Below are positions 24,536-32,400 of a stretch of 37,013 nucleotides of DNA, piece by piece. Source of the stretch: a virus. The translations under genes were made by a program, and so were the position numbers. Every line of letters begins with the position of its first letter. Position 1 is the first letter of the stretch. The stretch covers positions 1-37,013 of the IMG/VR virus record IMGVR_UViG_3300050343_000210, one strand, 5' to 3'. The notes under the pieces were generated by a model, which was not told where the DNA came from, did not search any database, and was given only the letters and a program-made list of their open reading frames with translations.

Positions 24536-24941
24536 GCGGGTTAAAAGTATTAGCCGGGATCAGGTAAACAGGATCCCTTGTCTCCCCCGCCCTATTCCTT
24601 CGCTTCATACCCCAGCTCTTGTAATCAGGGTGAAGCTGAGTCCAATAGAACTTCCCTTTGATCTCGATAAACAACAGGGGTATAGCCATGAACCGGGAAG
24701 CAGCATCCAGAACCCCATTCACCTTGGTCTTATCAATCGCCAGACCCTTCTCCCTGATCATAGGAATCCTGTAGTCCTTCACTCCCTTAACCTCACCACA
24801 GGCCCAGTAGGTATCACCCTTCCAGATGTCCATGTCATAGGGATCCAGCGTAGCTGTCAGCTCTACATCAAACCCAGTGGCTCTCAGGCACGTTGCACAG
24901 CGCCTCTCCCTATCCCTGTCTGCCTCAGTCTCATAAATCAT
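24531..24941 (-). CDS. PD-(D/E)XK-like nuclease (putative), 136 aa
   Basis: ATG 24941 overlaps the end of the methyltransferase gene by a few codons. Near residues 33-56 stand DPYDMDIW and, after a strand, ACGEVKGV. The Asp...E-x-K spacing is that of a PD-(D/E)XK metal-dependent nuclease core. N-terminal EADRDRERRCATCLRA could hold the first acidic residue and includes a CxxC. The C-terminal strand part has FIEIKGKFYW. Candidates are a junction resolvase (none other is obvious beside NinG) or the nuclease of a restriction pair with the overlapping methyltransferase. The short length favours a resolvase or Vsr/VRR-like enzyme. The fold call is from motif only. Confidence 0.58.
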   Translation of the reverse strand: MIYETEADRDRERRCATCLRATGFDVELTATLDPYDMDIWKGDTYWACGEVKGVKDYRIPMIREKGLAIDKTKVNGVLDAASRFMAIPLLFIEIKGKFYWTQLHPDYKSWGMKRRNRAGETRDPVYLIPANTFNPL

Positions 24942-26067
24942 TGAATGCCTCTATCCTTTTCCCTATCCAGCCCATGACTGGCACTGCCATTGAATTACCC
25001 AAAGCCTTATATCTCGGCCCATCCGGGCAGTTATCCACAGGCTTCTTTCGGTACGGTATTTTAGTGTAGGTATCAGGGAATCCCTGTAGCCGCTCACACT
25101 CCATTGGGGTCAGCCGCCTTACTTGATCAGTAGATACAAACGTCTGCTGTTTCATCCCCGGCTGGGCAGACAGCGCCCCTACCTTATCAGTAAGCCTAAC
25201 CTCATCCCGTTGATTCTGGGTGAATGCACCCATCACCCCTGATGCCCTCAAGGTAGGCGATGGATCCCCGGCACACTGGATATCCCCCGCGTTGCCATTG
25301 CTTTGAAACCCAAGGACTCGCACGACATGACCAGAGTCAGTTGTCTGCGTCCCCGCTACAGACTGGGGACTCTTGGTTGTAATAGGCCCAACAGTTAAAT
25401 GCTCACTACCACCCCCAAGATCACCGCCCTTAGCTCTCAAGGTTCCTGCCCCCTCGCGATAACCTCCAATGCTTCCCGGAGTAAAGACGGTATTATCTTC
25501 TCCCGACTTTCTGCTCGGCGCAGGATGCCCTTGCAAGCTGTGGCGCTCAAACAGTACCGCTGCAGGTGGTCGCCAGTCTCCAAGGTATCCAACAACGAAC
25601 ACACGTCTGCGTCTCTGGGCCACTCCGAAGTTTTGAGCGTCAAGAACCCGGTAGGCGAACCCATACCCGAGTTCCCCCAAACCTCCGAGGAAGGATCCAA
25701 AGTCCCGTCCTCCATTCGATGACAGTACGCCGGGGACGTTCTCCCAAACCACCCACTGGGCGCGTTTTCTGTCAGCAAGTTTAAGGAACTCGAGGGCCAA
25801 GTTTCCACGGTCATCATCCATTCCCTTTCTGAGTCCTGCGACTGAGAAGGACTGACAGGGGGTTCCTCCGACAAGAAGGTCAATTGATCCATAATCACTT
25901 TCTCCTATGGTTGTGAAGTCTCCATGTAAAGGTGTGTCAGGGTAATGATGAGCGAGCACAGCCCGGGGGAATGCCTCAATCTCAGAAAAGAATGCAGCCT
26001 CCCAGCCCAATGGCTCCCAAGCCGCGGTAGCAGCCTCGATCCCTGAACATACAGATCCGTATCTCAC
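24931..26067 (-). CDS. DNA (cytosine-5) methyltransferase, 378 aa
   Basis: All main C5-methyltransferase motifs are visible: I (GSVCSGIEAATAAW, SAM binding), the catalytic motif IV GGTPCQSFS with Cys71, VI WENVPG (109-113), VIII QRRRRVFVVG (151-160), a target-recognition region of about 150 residues, and X (RYKALGNSMAVPVMGWIG) near the end. Length of 378 is complete and active-looking. The enzyme methylates C in double-stranded DNA; the target sequence cannot be read from the variable region. GTG 26067 overlaps the Cro-like stop (GTGA). In a phage it usually shields DNA from host restriction. The overlap with a nuclease-like gene leaves open a compact restriction-modification pair. Confidence 0.93.
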   Translation of the reverse strand: MRYGSVCSGIEAATAAWEPLGWEAAFFSEIEAFPRAVLAHHYPDTPLHGDFTTIGESDYGSIDLLVGGTPCQSFSVAGLRKGMDDDRGNLALEFLKLADRKRAQWVVWENVPGVLSSNGGRDFGSFLGGLGELGYGFAYRVLDAQNFGVAQRRRRVFVVGYLGDWRPPAAVLFERHSLQGHPAPSRKSGEDNTVFTPGSIGGYREGAGTLRAKGGDLGGGSEHLTVGPITTKSPQSVAGTQTTDSGHVVRVLGFQSNGNAGDIQCAGDPSPTLRASGVMGAFTQNQRDEVRLTDKVGALSAQPGMKQQTFVSTDQVRRLTPMECERLQGFPDTYTKIPYRKKPVDNCPDGPRYKALGNSMAVPVMGWIGKRIEAFNDL

Positions 26068-26240
26068 TTGTTGAAACCCTCATCAAGCAGCTTGGCGTAG
26101 TGCTTCTTAGGGATAGGACGGCCCATAGGCCATTGGTGTACAGCCTGCCGGGTGATCCCCAGTACAACCGCCAGCCCAGATGGAGACCCAGCCCACTTAA
26201 CGGCCTCGCCTTTATAGATTGCAAATTTAGTTCGTCTCAT
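26064..26240 (-). CDS. Cro-like repressor, 58 aa
   Basis: ATG 26240 follows GGAGAAAGTA. A longer frame from 26369 has no ribosome site and an unconvincing Pro/Ser start. The chain (AVKWAGSPSGLAVVLGITRQAVHQW, then RPIPKKHYAKL) matches the short Cro/YdaS-type helix-turn-helix family: 'GG...lA..LGIt..AVsqW......IP......L'. Such proteins act as dimers on operators in the divergent promoter region, here 26.7-26.86 kb, three genes upstream. No CI-type partner is found, so whether it serves a lysis-lysogeny switch or only shuts off early transcription is open. Confidence 0.78.
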   Translation of the reverse strand: MRRTKFAIYKGEAVKWAGSPSGLAVVLGITRQAVHQWPMGRPIPKKHYAKLLDEGFNK

Positions 26241-26277
26241 TACTTTCTCCAGTAAAGGGGCCGAAGCCCCGGTTGGG

Positions 26278-26460
26278 TTAGCTGGCGGTAGGCCAGTTCT
26301 TGTCGATGAGGGCTGCAAGGCGTGGGTCATCGGATGCCTGTCGTCTGAGCTTGGCTTCCAGTTTCTCAACCAGCTTCATATCCTCATCGCACCACCAGAT
26401 GGCATTGATGCCTTGGAATATAAGGATGACTTCTTTCTCTGTCAGTTTGGTCTGCTTCAT
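26278..26460 (-). CDS. Unknown small helical protein, 60 aa
   Basis: ATG 26460 overlaps the upstream TGA and has GGAGAC upstream. The chain is helical and charged (TEKEVILIFQGINAIWWCDEDMKLVEKLEAKLRR) with a Trp-Trp-Cys patch. It resembles no family I can name; early-region host-takeover or regulatory proteins often look like this. Confidence 0.55.
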   Translation of the reverse strand: MKQTKLTEKEVILIFQGINAIWWCDEDMKLVEKLEAKLRRQASDDPRLAALIDKNWPTAS

Positions 26461-26687
26461 GTTTTGTCTCCAACCAATTCCATATCAACGTAGTAATTCC
26501 ACTGGTTACCGTCATTCCATGTCGCACCTACCTTTTCACCAGTATCCTCCCGTACTGCAATGGCCTCCTCCTGCCGCAACTTGAGAGCCATCATTCGCCC
26601 AAGCACCATACTGGGAGACAACCCTACTTTGTAGCCGCTGCTGTATTCGACCCAAACAATAAAGCCCTTACCTGTTTTGTTTTCCAT
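26457..26687 (-). CDS. Unknown early protein, 76 aa
   Basis: First gene of the leftward early unit; ATG 26687 follows GGAGATAGAAA. The protein is small, with beta strands (GKGFIVWVEYSSGYKVGL), a helix (MVLGRMMALKLRQEEAIAVRED) and a second strand pair (GATWNDGNQWNYYVDMELV). No family recognised. Its 73-base leader contains the parS-like palindrome, so that element could control this transcript. Confidence 0.6.
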   Translation of the reverse strand: MENKTGKGFIVWVEYSSGYKVGLSPSMVLGRMMALKLRQEEAIAVREDTGEKVGATWNDGNQWNYYVDMELVGDKT

Positions 26688-26700
26688 TTTCTATCTCCAG

Positions 26701-26716
26701 TGTTCCGCGTGGAACA
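26701..26716. promoter_or_regulatory. parS-like palindrome TGTTCC-GCGT-GGAACA
   Basis: The 16-mer TGTTCCGCGTGGAACA has perfect six-base arms and differs at one position from the Pseudomonas-type parS centromere TGTTCCACGTGGAACA. It lies in the leader of the leftward early transcript, 13 bases from the ATG of its first gene. No T-run follows, so it is not a terminator. It may bind a ParB-like or Cro-like protein, or form a hairpin next to the ribosome site. Confidence 0.6.
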
Positions 26717-26766
26717 TCCCCGCTCAGGAGCCTGTCTCCCTAGCTGTTTGACGGATGCTACAGGGT

Positions 26767-26795
26767 ATTAAAAAACTTTACAACAGCCTTTACAA
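26767..26795 (-). promoter_or_regulatory. Leftward early promoter with CTTTACAA repeats
   Basis: On the minus strand TTGTAA (26795-26790), a 17-base spacer and TTTAAT (26772-26767) form a promoter for the leftward early operon. The -35 is part of one of two direct repeats CTTTACAA (26776-26783, 26788-26795; period 12 on the plus strand). These repeats are candidate operator half-sites. Confidence 0.6.
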
Positions 26796-26800
26796 TATAC

Positions 26801-26829
26801 TTGACGGGCTGCCCTGATGTATCTATTAT
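26801..26829 (+). promoter_or_regulatory. Rightward early promoter
   Basis: TTGACG (26801-26806), a 17-base spacer and TATTAT (26824-26829) make a near-consensus sigma-70 promoter about 30 bases ahead of the first rightward gene. Its -35 lies only 5 bases from the -35 of the leftward promoter, so one regulator could act on both. Confidence 0.75.
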
Positions 26830-26857
26830 CAGAATCTCAAGTAACGGGGAGCAAGAC

Positions 26858-27022
26858 ATGAAGACAGTAAAAGCAATGAGGCTGAAGGCAGAGGTGGGTG
26901 CATACCTCGATCAGCTTCCTGAGTTAACACCGCTGGAGACAATGAGCTGGGTAGAGCAGATGCACATGGCCTTTGGCATCAGCGAAGTAAACAGTGAAAT
27001 AAATAAGCAGGTAGCTCAATGA
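26858..27022 (+). CDS. Unknown early protein, 54 aa
   Basis: ATG 26858 follows GGGGAG; a longer frame would start inside the promoter. The chain is helical and Met/Glu-rich (KTVKAMRLKAEVGAYLDQLPEL, then TMSWVEQMHMAFG). First gene of the rightward unit. No family recognised. Confidence 0.6.
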   Translation: MKTVKAMRLKAEVGAYLDQLPELTPLETMSWVEQMHMAFGISEVNSEINKQVAQ

Positions 27023-27219
27023 ATATCGATATATCAGACAGAATGAGAGTCAATGCAATTATCAGGTGTCATCAGATCAAGCGTCTGGATCGAATATGGG
27101 ATGCAGCTAGAGATGAAGGCAATACAACAGCAATGTCTCGCATCCTTCAGATCCAGACTGACATCAGAGTCAGAAACTCAATCACCCTTGAAGTCCTGCT
27201 GCATGGAGAAACACTATGA
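27019..27219 (+). CDS. Unknown early protein, 66 aa
   Basis: Overlaps both neighbours by ATGA. Helical, Arg/Ile-rich (RMRVNAIIRCHQIKRLDRIWDAARDEG, ILQIQTDIRVRN). Could be a small nucleic-acid- or protein-binding factor; nothing in the sequence decides. The coupled overlaps support it as translated. Confidence 0.58.
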   Translation: MNIDISDRMRVNAIIRCHQIKRLDRIWDAARDEGNTTAMSRILQIQTDIRVRNSITLEVLLHGETL

Positions 27220-27485
27220 AGGCTGCTATTAAATACGGCGACCAAGAGTTCAGGACGTTCTGTGAGATACAGGGTGTGGAGCATGCTGTCTGTGTTCACT
27301 ATGACACCTCTCCTGCCGAGCCTGATGTGGGCTGGGCCGGGGGATTGGACATTAACGGTGTCTACCTTGAAGACCAAGGGTGTCAGATCAGCAACATGAC
27401 TGACGAGGAATACGAGCAGTTGGAGATGCGCGTCAATGAGCATGAGAATGACCGCACTGACCCCTACAACGACCCACGGTATTAG
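27216..27485 (+). CDS. Unknown acidic early protein, 89 aa
   Basis: Coupled to the previous gene by ATGA. Strongly acidic (TDEEYEQLEMRVNEHENDRTDPYNDPRY at the end) with an N-terminal beta pattern (GVEHAVCVHYDTSPAEPDVGWAGGLDINGVYL). Acidic early phage proteins often mimic DNA or bind host enzymes; this is only a possibility here. The last gene before a 46-base AT-rich gap. Confidence 0.58.
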   Translation: MKAAIKYGDQEFRTFCEIQGVEHAVCVHYDTSPAEPDVGWAGGLDINGVYLEDQGCQISNMTDEEYEQLEMRVNEHENDRTDPYNDPRY

Positions 27486-27531
27486 CCATAAAGAGTGGCA
27501 TTAATTAATTAATCGTTACGGAGAACGAGAA

Positions 27532-28065
27532 ATGAAACGGACTTTAATCGCACTGGCATTTTTGTCAGCAAGTACAGCACACGCCACCAGCTACTGGTTG
27601 TTTGGCGACTCACTATCATCAGACGCAGGGGCATGGTCTAGCAAAGTGGATTTTCACATCAACAACTCAGCTCAGGCGGGTAGCATGATTACCCAGTCTG
27701 ATATACCCAGACAGGTATCGTGCGCTAGGAGAGATGTCATCTACTGGCTAGGCACCAATGACGCCGGGAGAGGGGTTGATAAGGTGCTGTACCAGCAGGC
27801 GCTACGCGACCACCTGCAGTTTCTGAAGGGCAGGGGTTGCAAGGTCTGGATGGTATTGCCTGTCGTAGTAACGCTATCACCTGAACATGAGCAGCGTACA
27901 AAAGACGCACGACAGTGGTCAAAGGCGGTCGCCAAGGACTACAGCAATGTCACTGTCCTGTCTGCACCGTACCTGACCGCCGACACCAGCGATGGACTGC
28001 ACCCAACTGACAGCCGCCACGGGATAATTGCCCGGTGGATAACCAAGAAACTGGAGGCGAAGTAA
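27532..28065 (+). CDS. Secreted SGNH/GDSL hydrolase, 177 aa
   Basis: A signal peptide (residues 1-18, cut after AHA) predicts export to the periplasm. The mature protein has all SGNH blocks: I FGDSLS with Ser27, II around Gly50 (NNSAQAGSM), III GTND (74-77) and V DGLH (D154/H157). This completes a Ser-Asp-His triad for ester hydrolysis. Length is short but whole for the family, as in TesA-like enzymes. Likely substrates are acylated or acetylated envelope glycans or lipids. With no endolysin visible in the genome, a role in envelope breakdown or in removing receptor acetyl groups to block superinfection can be considered. An ATG overlap (TAATG) couples it to the next gene. Confidence 0.85.
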   Translation: MKRTLIALAFLSASTAHATSYWLFGDSLSSDAGAWSSKVDFHINNSAQAGSMITQSDIPRQVSCARRDVIYWLGTNDAGRGVDKVLYQQALRDHLQFLKGRGCKVWMVLPVVVTLSPEHEQRTKDARQWSKAVAKDYSNVTVLSAPYLTADTSDGLHPTDSRHGIIARWITKKLEAK

Positions 28066-28235
28066 TGAGTAAAGAACTACAGGTAGAAGTAATGGCAAAG
28101 CACATAGCCAAGCTACAGGCAGTACTGGATGCGGCTAAACCATTTGTAACAGCGAAGTGGCTGGATGAAATATCTCCCGCCGAAAGAAGGGCGCTTGAAC
28201 AGGCCATCAAGGAGAGTGAACATGAAGATAGTTAG
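28065..28235 (+). CDS. Unknown small helical protein, 56 aa
   Basis: ATG 28065 overlaps the hydrolase stop (TAATG) with GGAGGCGAAGTA upstream; a longer frame from 28035 overlaps more. Entirely helical (ELQVEVMAKHIAKLQAVLDAAKPFV, then SPAERRALEQAIKESE). No family recognised. Confidence 0.6.
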   Translation: MSKELQVEVMAKHIAKLQAVLDAAKPFVTAKWLDEISPAERRALEQAIKESEHEDS

Positions 28236-28428
28236 AGGAAAGGACGGGCGTTACTGTGCGTCACAAGAAGGGGCCATGAGTCGAATGGCGATAGCTGACG
28301 CAAGCACCAGACCAAAGGCAGCAGAACTCTGTGCTGACCTCCTTCTGGAGCAGCAGAGCGAGGCTTACCACCATGAGCAATCAATGAGTCACTTGGCTGA
28401 ACTTCAGCCATACGGAGCAAAGCAATGA
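28222..28428 (+). CDS. Unknown small protein, 68 aa
   Basis: ATG 28222 follows GGAGAGTGAAC. The first strand-turn (KIVRGKDGRYCASQEGA) is followed by Ala-rich helices (RPKAAELCADLLLEQQSEAYHHEQSM). It overlaps both neighbours and lies directly before the annealing-protein gene (ATGA). A role in recombination is only suggested by position. Confidence 0.58.
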   Translation: MKIVRGKDGRYCASQEGAMSRMAIADASTRPKAAELCADLLLEQQSEAYHHEQSMSHLAELQPYGAKQ

Positions 28429-29156
28429 GTATATGGGAAACACTGAGCAGGATTGACTGTTCACAGCACATTGAGAAGAAGGGCCAGTTCAGCTATCTGT
28501 CATGGAGTTGGTGCTGGAGTATCGTGAAGGAGCACTACCCTGCCGCCAGTTGGCATCTGGAGCCTGAAGTTATATTTCCTGATGGCACTGTCGAGGTTCG
28601 CATAACGGTCAGCATAGAAGACCAGACGGCAACCATGTGGCTCCCGGTGATGGACTTCAAGAACAATGCAAAGCCCAAACCTACAGCCCGTGATGTATCG
28701 GATACCCGCATGAGGTGTCTTGTTAAGTGCGTGGCTGTTGGCTTTGGACTGGGTCATTACATCTATGCCGGGGAGTCTATGCCCCAAGAGCCACCCCGTG
28801 AGACCTACAGCCCGGAGCAGCGCCTTCTGTTTATTGACCTGTTGGCAAGCAAGGATGGCTGGGGACTCAAGAAGTTTGGTCAGGATGTAGGCAACGACAT
28901 CATGTCGGATCTATTCTCCAGCTTCCAGAAGGGGCAGGTCAGTAAGACCAAGTCATTAGTGCGTGAGCTGGTCGGTCAGGCCAATCAGGGACTGAAAGAC
29001 GGACTGGAGGCTCTGGAGCACTACATTATTAATGGCAGCCCCAGTGCCGCACAGGAAGTACTGGCCGAGATGACTGATGTTGAGCGTGACTTTGTGATCG
29101 CTGGATTAACCGAGGTGCAGAAGCACCAATTAACTGAGATGGAAGTAGAACTATGA
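28425..29156 (+). CDS. Sak/DUF1071-type single-strand annealing protein, 243 aa
   Basis: The N-terminal ~125 residues fit the DUF1071 (SSAP_Sak) family: IEKKGQFSYLSWSWCWSIVKEHYP, then VEVRITVSIEDQTATMWLPVMD and DVSDTRMRCLVKCVAVGFGLGHYIYAGE. These proteins anneal complementary ssDNA and promote phage recombination and concatemer formation, as lambda Beta and Rad52-like proteins do. The C-terminal half is helical and acidic and ends EMEVEL. The next gene, coupled by ATGA, has an SSB-like acidic tail, and NinB/NinG-like proteins are encoded elsewhere, giving a fairly complete recombination set. No exonuclease of the lambda Exo type is seen nearby. Confidence 0.83.
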   Translation: MSIWETLSRIDCSQHIEKKGQFSYLSWSWCWSIVKEHYPAASWHLEPEVIFPDGTVEVRITVSIEDQTATMWLPVMDFKNNAKPKPTARDVSDTRMRCLVKCVAVGFGLGHYIYAGESMPQEPPRETYSPEQRLLFIDLLASKDGWGLKKFGQDVGNDIMSDLFSSFQKGQVSKTKSLVRELVGQANQGLKDGLEALEHYIINGSPSAAQEVLAEMTDVERDFVIAGLTEVQKHQLTEMEVEL

Positions 29157-29455
29157 GCTATGACAATTCAAAACAAGTAATTATGAGGAAGGTGGTAGCG
29201 GATAATCCAACCCCCACCACCCCTGTGTTAAGCGTTGAGTGGACTGATAAGCAGGGAGTCAAGCAGACTGCCGCCTTGTGGGAGTGGACTCGCAAAGATG
29301 GCTCACCAGTGCTGGATAAGCACGGAAACAAGATGTATCAGGGCAATTACAAGGAAGACACCTATGCCCAAGAGCAGGGCGACAAGGGCATGGAGCAAGC
29401 CCGGGCCGCCGCAGCCCCGGCTGTTAGCTTTGAGGATGACGATATCCCGTTCTAG
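29153..29455 (+). CDS. Small ssDNA-binding-type protein with SSB-like acidic tail, 100 aa
   Basis: The chain has a beta-rich front (KQVIMRKVVADNPTPTTPVLSVEWTDKQGVKQTAALWEWTR), a polar middle (KHGNKMYQGNYKEDTY) and a tail of Ala/Pro ending FEDDDIPF. That ending copies the conserved C-terminal tip of bacterial SSB (DDDIPF), which recruits SSB partners. The body may be a minimal OB-like domain, but this is not provable by eye. Coupled to the annealing protein, it likely coats ssDNA or links the annealer to the host replication and repair machinery. Its stop codon is part of CTAG shared with the opposite gene. Confidence 0.72.
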   Translation: MSYDNSKQVIMRKVVADNPTPTTPVLSVEWTDKQGVKQTAALWEWTRKDGSPVLDKHGNKMYQGNYKEDTYAQEQGDKGMEQARAAAAPAVSFEDDDIPF

Positions 29456-32400
29456 TCCAGACCCTCCAGTCTCTCCTCATACGGAACCCCGGTGAGGAGG
29501 GACTCTATCTTATCCGACCACTCCTCCTGAGTTAACGCATCGACTACCTCCAGTACCGCCCTGAAGGGCAGGTGAGTCACCACTGTTAGCGAACTCGCTA
29601 TGTTATACGCCGCAGAGGAAGTCAGGTCTTCTGTTGTCAGAGCTCTCTTTGCGCTACCAAATAGCTTGGCGTAGGGGCTGTTGACATCAAATCCACTGGC
29701 CGCACTCACCGCATCCCTGACCAAGGGGATACCAAAAGTCGATGTGCCAATCACATTCTTGAGATAGGTGAGCATGAACTCCTCTTCATTCTCCTCATCA
29801 TCCCCAAAGACAACCTGATCCAGTAAAGAGGATGCCAAGACATACCAGCCAAAGGTGTTAGCAAACCGCATCATAGACTTGGCCCGGGAGTTTGGCCCCT
29901 CACCCCGGATGAAGCCACGCAGCAGATCCTGCCTGCCAGTCATCTCAAGGTGATTGTAGACAACGATCCCCCAAGTAATAAACATGGTCGAGGCTTTAAC
30001 CAGCTCACCCTCGGCCTGCTGTATACCCGCAAGATCCTTCAGTCCTCCACCAGACTGCGACTGACGGACAACAGCGTCAGCGTAGTTAGTAGCTTCCTTT
30101 CCTACCAGCCCCTCAGCCACGGCCTTATCATGGGCAGCCAGCCATGTAATAGCATTGACCTGCTTCTGAACAAAGACAATGAACTGAAATGAATTCGCCT
30201 TCAGGAAGTCCCAGCCATCAATGACCTTCCCCACCCCCGGGCGAGAGACCGATACATTGGACAAGTTTCCTTTCGATATCTCACGGATGTCCCTGTCTAA
30301 TTGGAGGCTCATGTTCCTCAGCTCTGGACTGTTATCCAAAGCAGTCTGGTACATACTGCCGGGGTGGTCTCTGCGGAACGTCCCCGCCTCAGCAACAAAC
30401 CCAAGCAGCACCCTTGCTGTACGAGTAGCACCCACCTCCGCGGCAGTAGAGGCAATACCCAGCGTCTGTTTGACAGCACCTACAATGTCCCAGCCAAGGG
30501 CGACCATTGAATACCCTGCCCTGACATGACTGTGAATATCATTCCAAGTATTCGTAGCAGCATGAGAGGTACTGGAGACCCTGCCATCTGTCGCTATATT
30601 CTGAACCCATGACCTCAATTGCTTGCGCCCGGCCTCACCGAAATACTTTGTATACATCTCAGCAAAATCAGTACGCAAACGCAGCTTATCGAACCGTCTC
30701 ACCGCCTCGTAGTGAGTGATGTAGTGGATAGTCTGGTTGATATGGCTACCGAAATTACTAAACGATAAATCTATCTTCCCCTGCGGAGTCCCCAGTGCCC
30801 GGCTTTGGGTCATCGACTTACTCACCTGACCCGTCATGGGGGATGGCCCCATCTCCACTGTCTTGAACTCAGCAGTCGCCTGCTTCTCTGGGGTGCCGGC
30901 GACATCCTTATACTTCACCGGGTAATACCAACCCGACAGGGTGACACCGTACTTATTTAGATACAGGGGCCGGGACTCAACCTTGGGAGGGATAACACCG
31001 TCAACCTTTTCAGAGACCCTCGCCAGCTCAGGGTAGAAAGAGTCAGTTAGCTGACCCAGTGCCTCAATCCTATAGAAGTCCTCAAGAGTCAGGTGCTCCT
31101 GCAGCTCCTCCATCAGGGTGGCGTAGTCCCAGCTATAACCATTAAGCAATCGGTTGAGGTTGCCCTCATTACCCATGTTCAGGGCTACGACATACAGATC
31201 CCCGACAGTGACATTATCAAAGCCCATGAAGGTGCGCTTGCTGAACAACCGAACAGCATCCTCCTTTGTCATGTCGCCCATGATCTCTTTAACCCTGACA
31301 TCAACCGCATTTAACCTTGTGTCCCGGGCATTCTGTGCATCAACAAAGGGCTGGAAGATAACCTTGCTCCACATCCCACCAATGCCGCCATCAGCCTCTC
31401 GAGCATTAAACTCCACCTTCTTCAGGCTGGCACCAAAGTCCCTGATAGTCCGACCCAATCGATCAAGCCTGCCATTGGGTTCTACCAGTAGTTCCTTCCT
31501 TTTCTTGGCAGTAATGTTGAGACCCGCTACTCGATCCAGCTCCTCAACAATAATCTCCACACCAACGGATCCAAACTCCTCGGTGTATCTGTCATTCAGT
31601 CGGCCTTCTTTCTCCCAGACCTTCACCTGATCCCTGACATCGAGCAGCTCATTGAGCGTCATCTCTTTCCAGTTCTTATCCCCGGCGTACAAAGAGGGGT
31701 CAATCAGCACAACCTCGCCCTCCTGCTCCATCTGCTTTACAGCACCCTTCAGCATGTTACGCAGGTCTATCTTCTTGAGCGATGTCTTCTTGAAGTCGAG
31801 CGCAGCCAGCAGGGTATCAATAGCCCTTGCCTTATCTGGATCATTCTTTCTCCACAGCATAGCCCGGGGCTTGCCCTTGTCATCGAGATACTTTCTTGCC
31901 TTCTCAGCCTCAGTGACAGCCTTACGAGCCTCACGGTACAGGTGGTGATTCAGTAGCTGTTTGCGCTTGGCTACCAGAAACGCCGGGGTATCATCCTTGG
32001 ACAGGGCAATCTGCGCTTCCTTTGCAGCCCTCTGTTCAGCCTGATAGTACTTGTGTGCTGTAATATCCCTGACCAGCATACGGCTGATTATATTTTGAGC
32101 AGCAAGACGAGCCTCTGCAGCCAGAGTCTTCTTAACCTGACCTCCTATCTTCCGGGTAGCAGCATTGGCCTCAGCCACCAGCAGGGCGCTGGTCTTATTG
32201 TTATGCACAGACAGTGCGGCCTGATCAAATATCTCAGTGTCTGTCTTTAGGTTACCAAACTCCTCATCCAGCTTGGCCTGAACCCGGGTCTTGATCTCCT
32301 TGGATCTGGCAGGTGCTTTGATGATCTCCTGTATCATGGACACGGTAGAGCCAAATCCATAGTGATCAGCCAGCGCACTGGGGGATACACCATCCTTCTG

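Noticed and set aside
26241-26369. N-terminal extension of the Cro-like protein
   Set aside because: No ribosome site at 26369, Pro/Ser-rich unlikely sequence and heavy overlap with the upstream gene; ATG 26240 has GGAGAAAG.
26701-26716. Palindrome as a Rho-independent terminator
   Set aside because: Neither strand has a T-run after the six-base stem, and it lies within a leader rather than after a gene.
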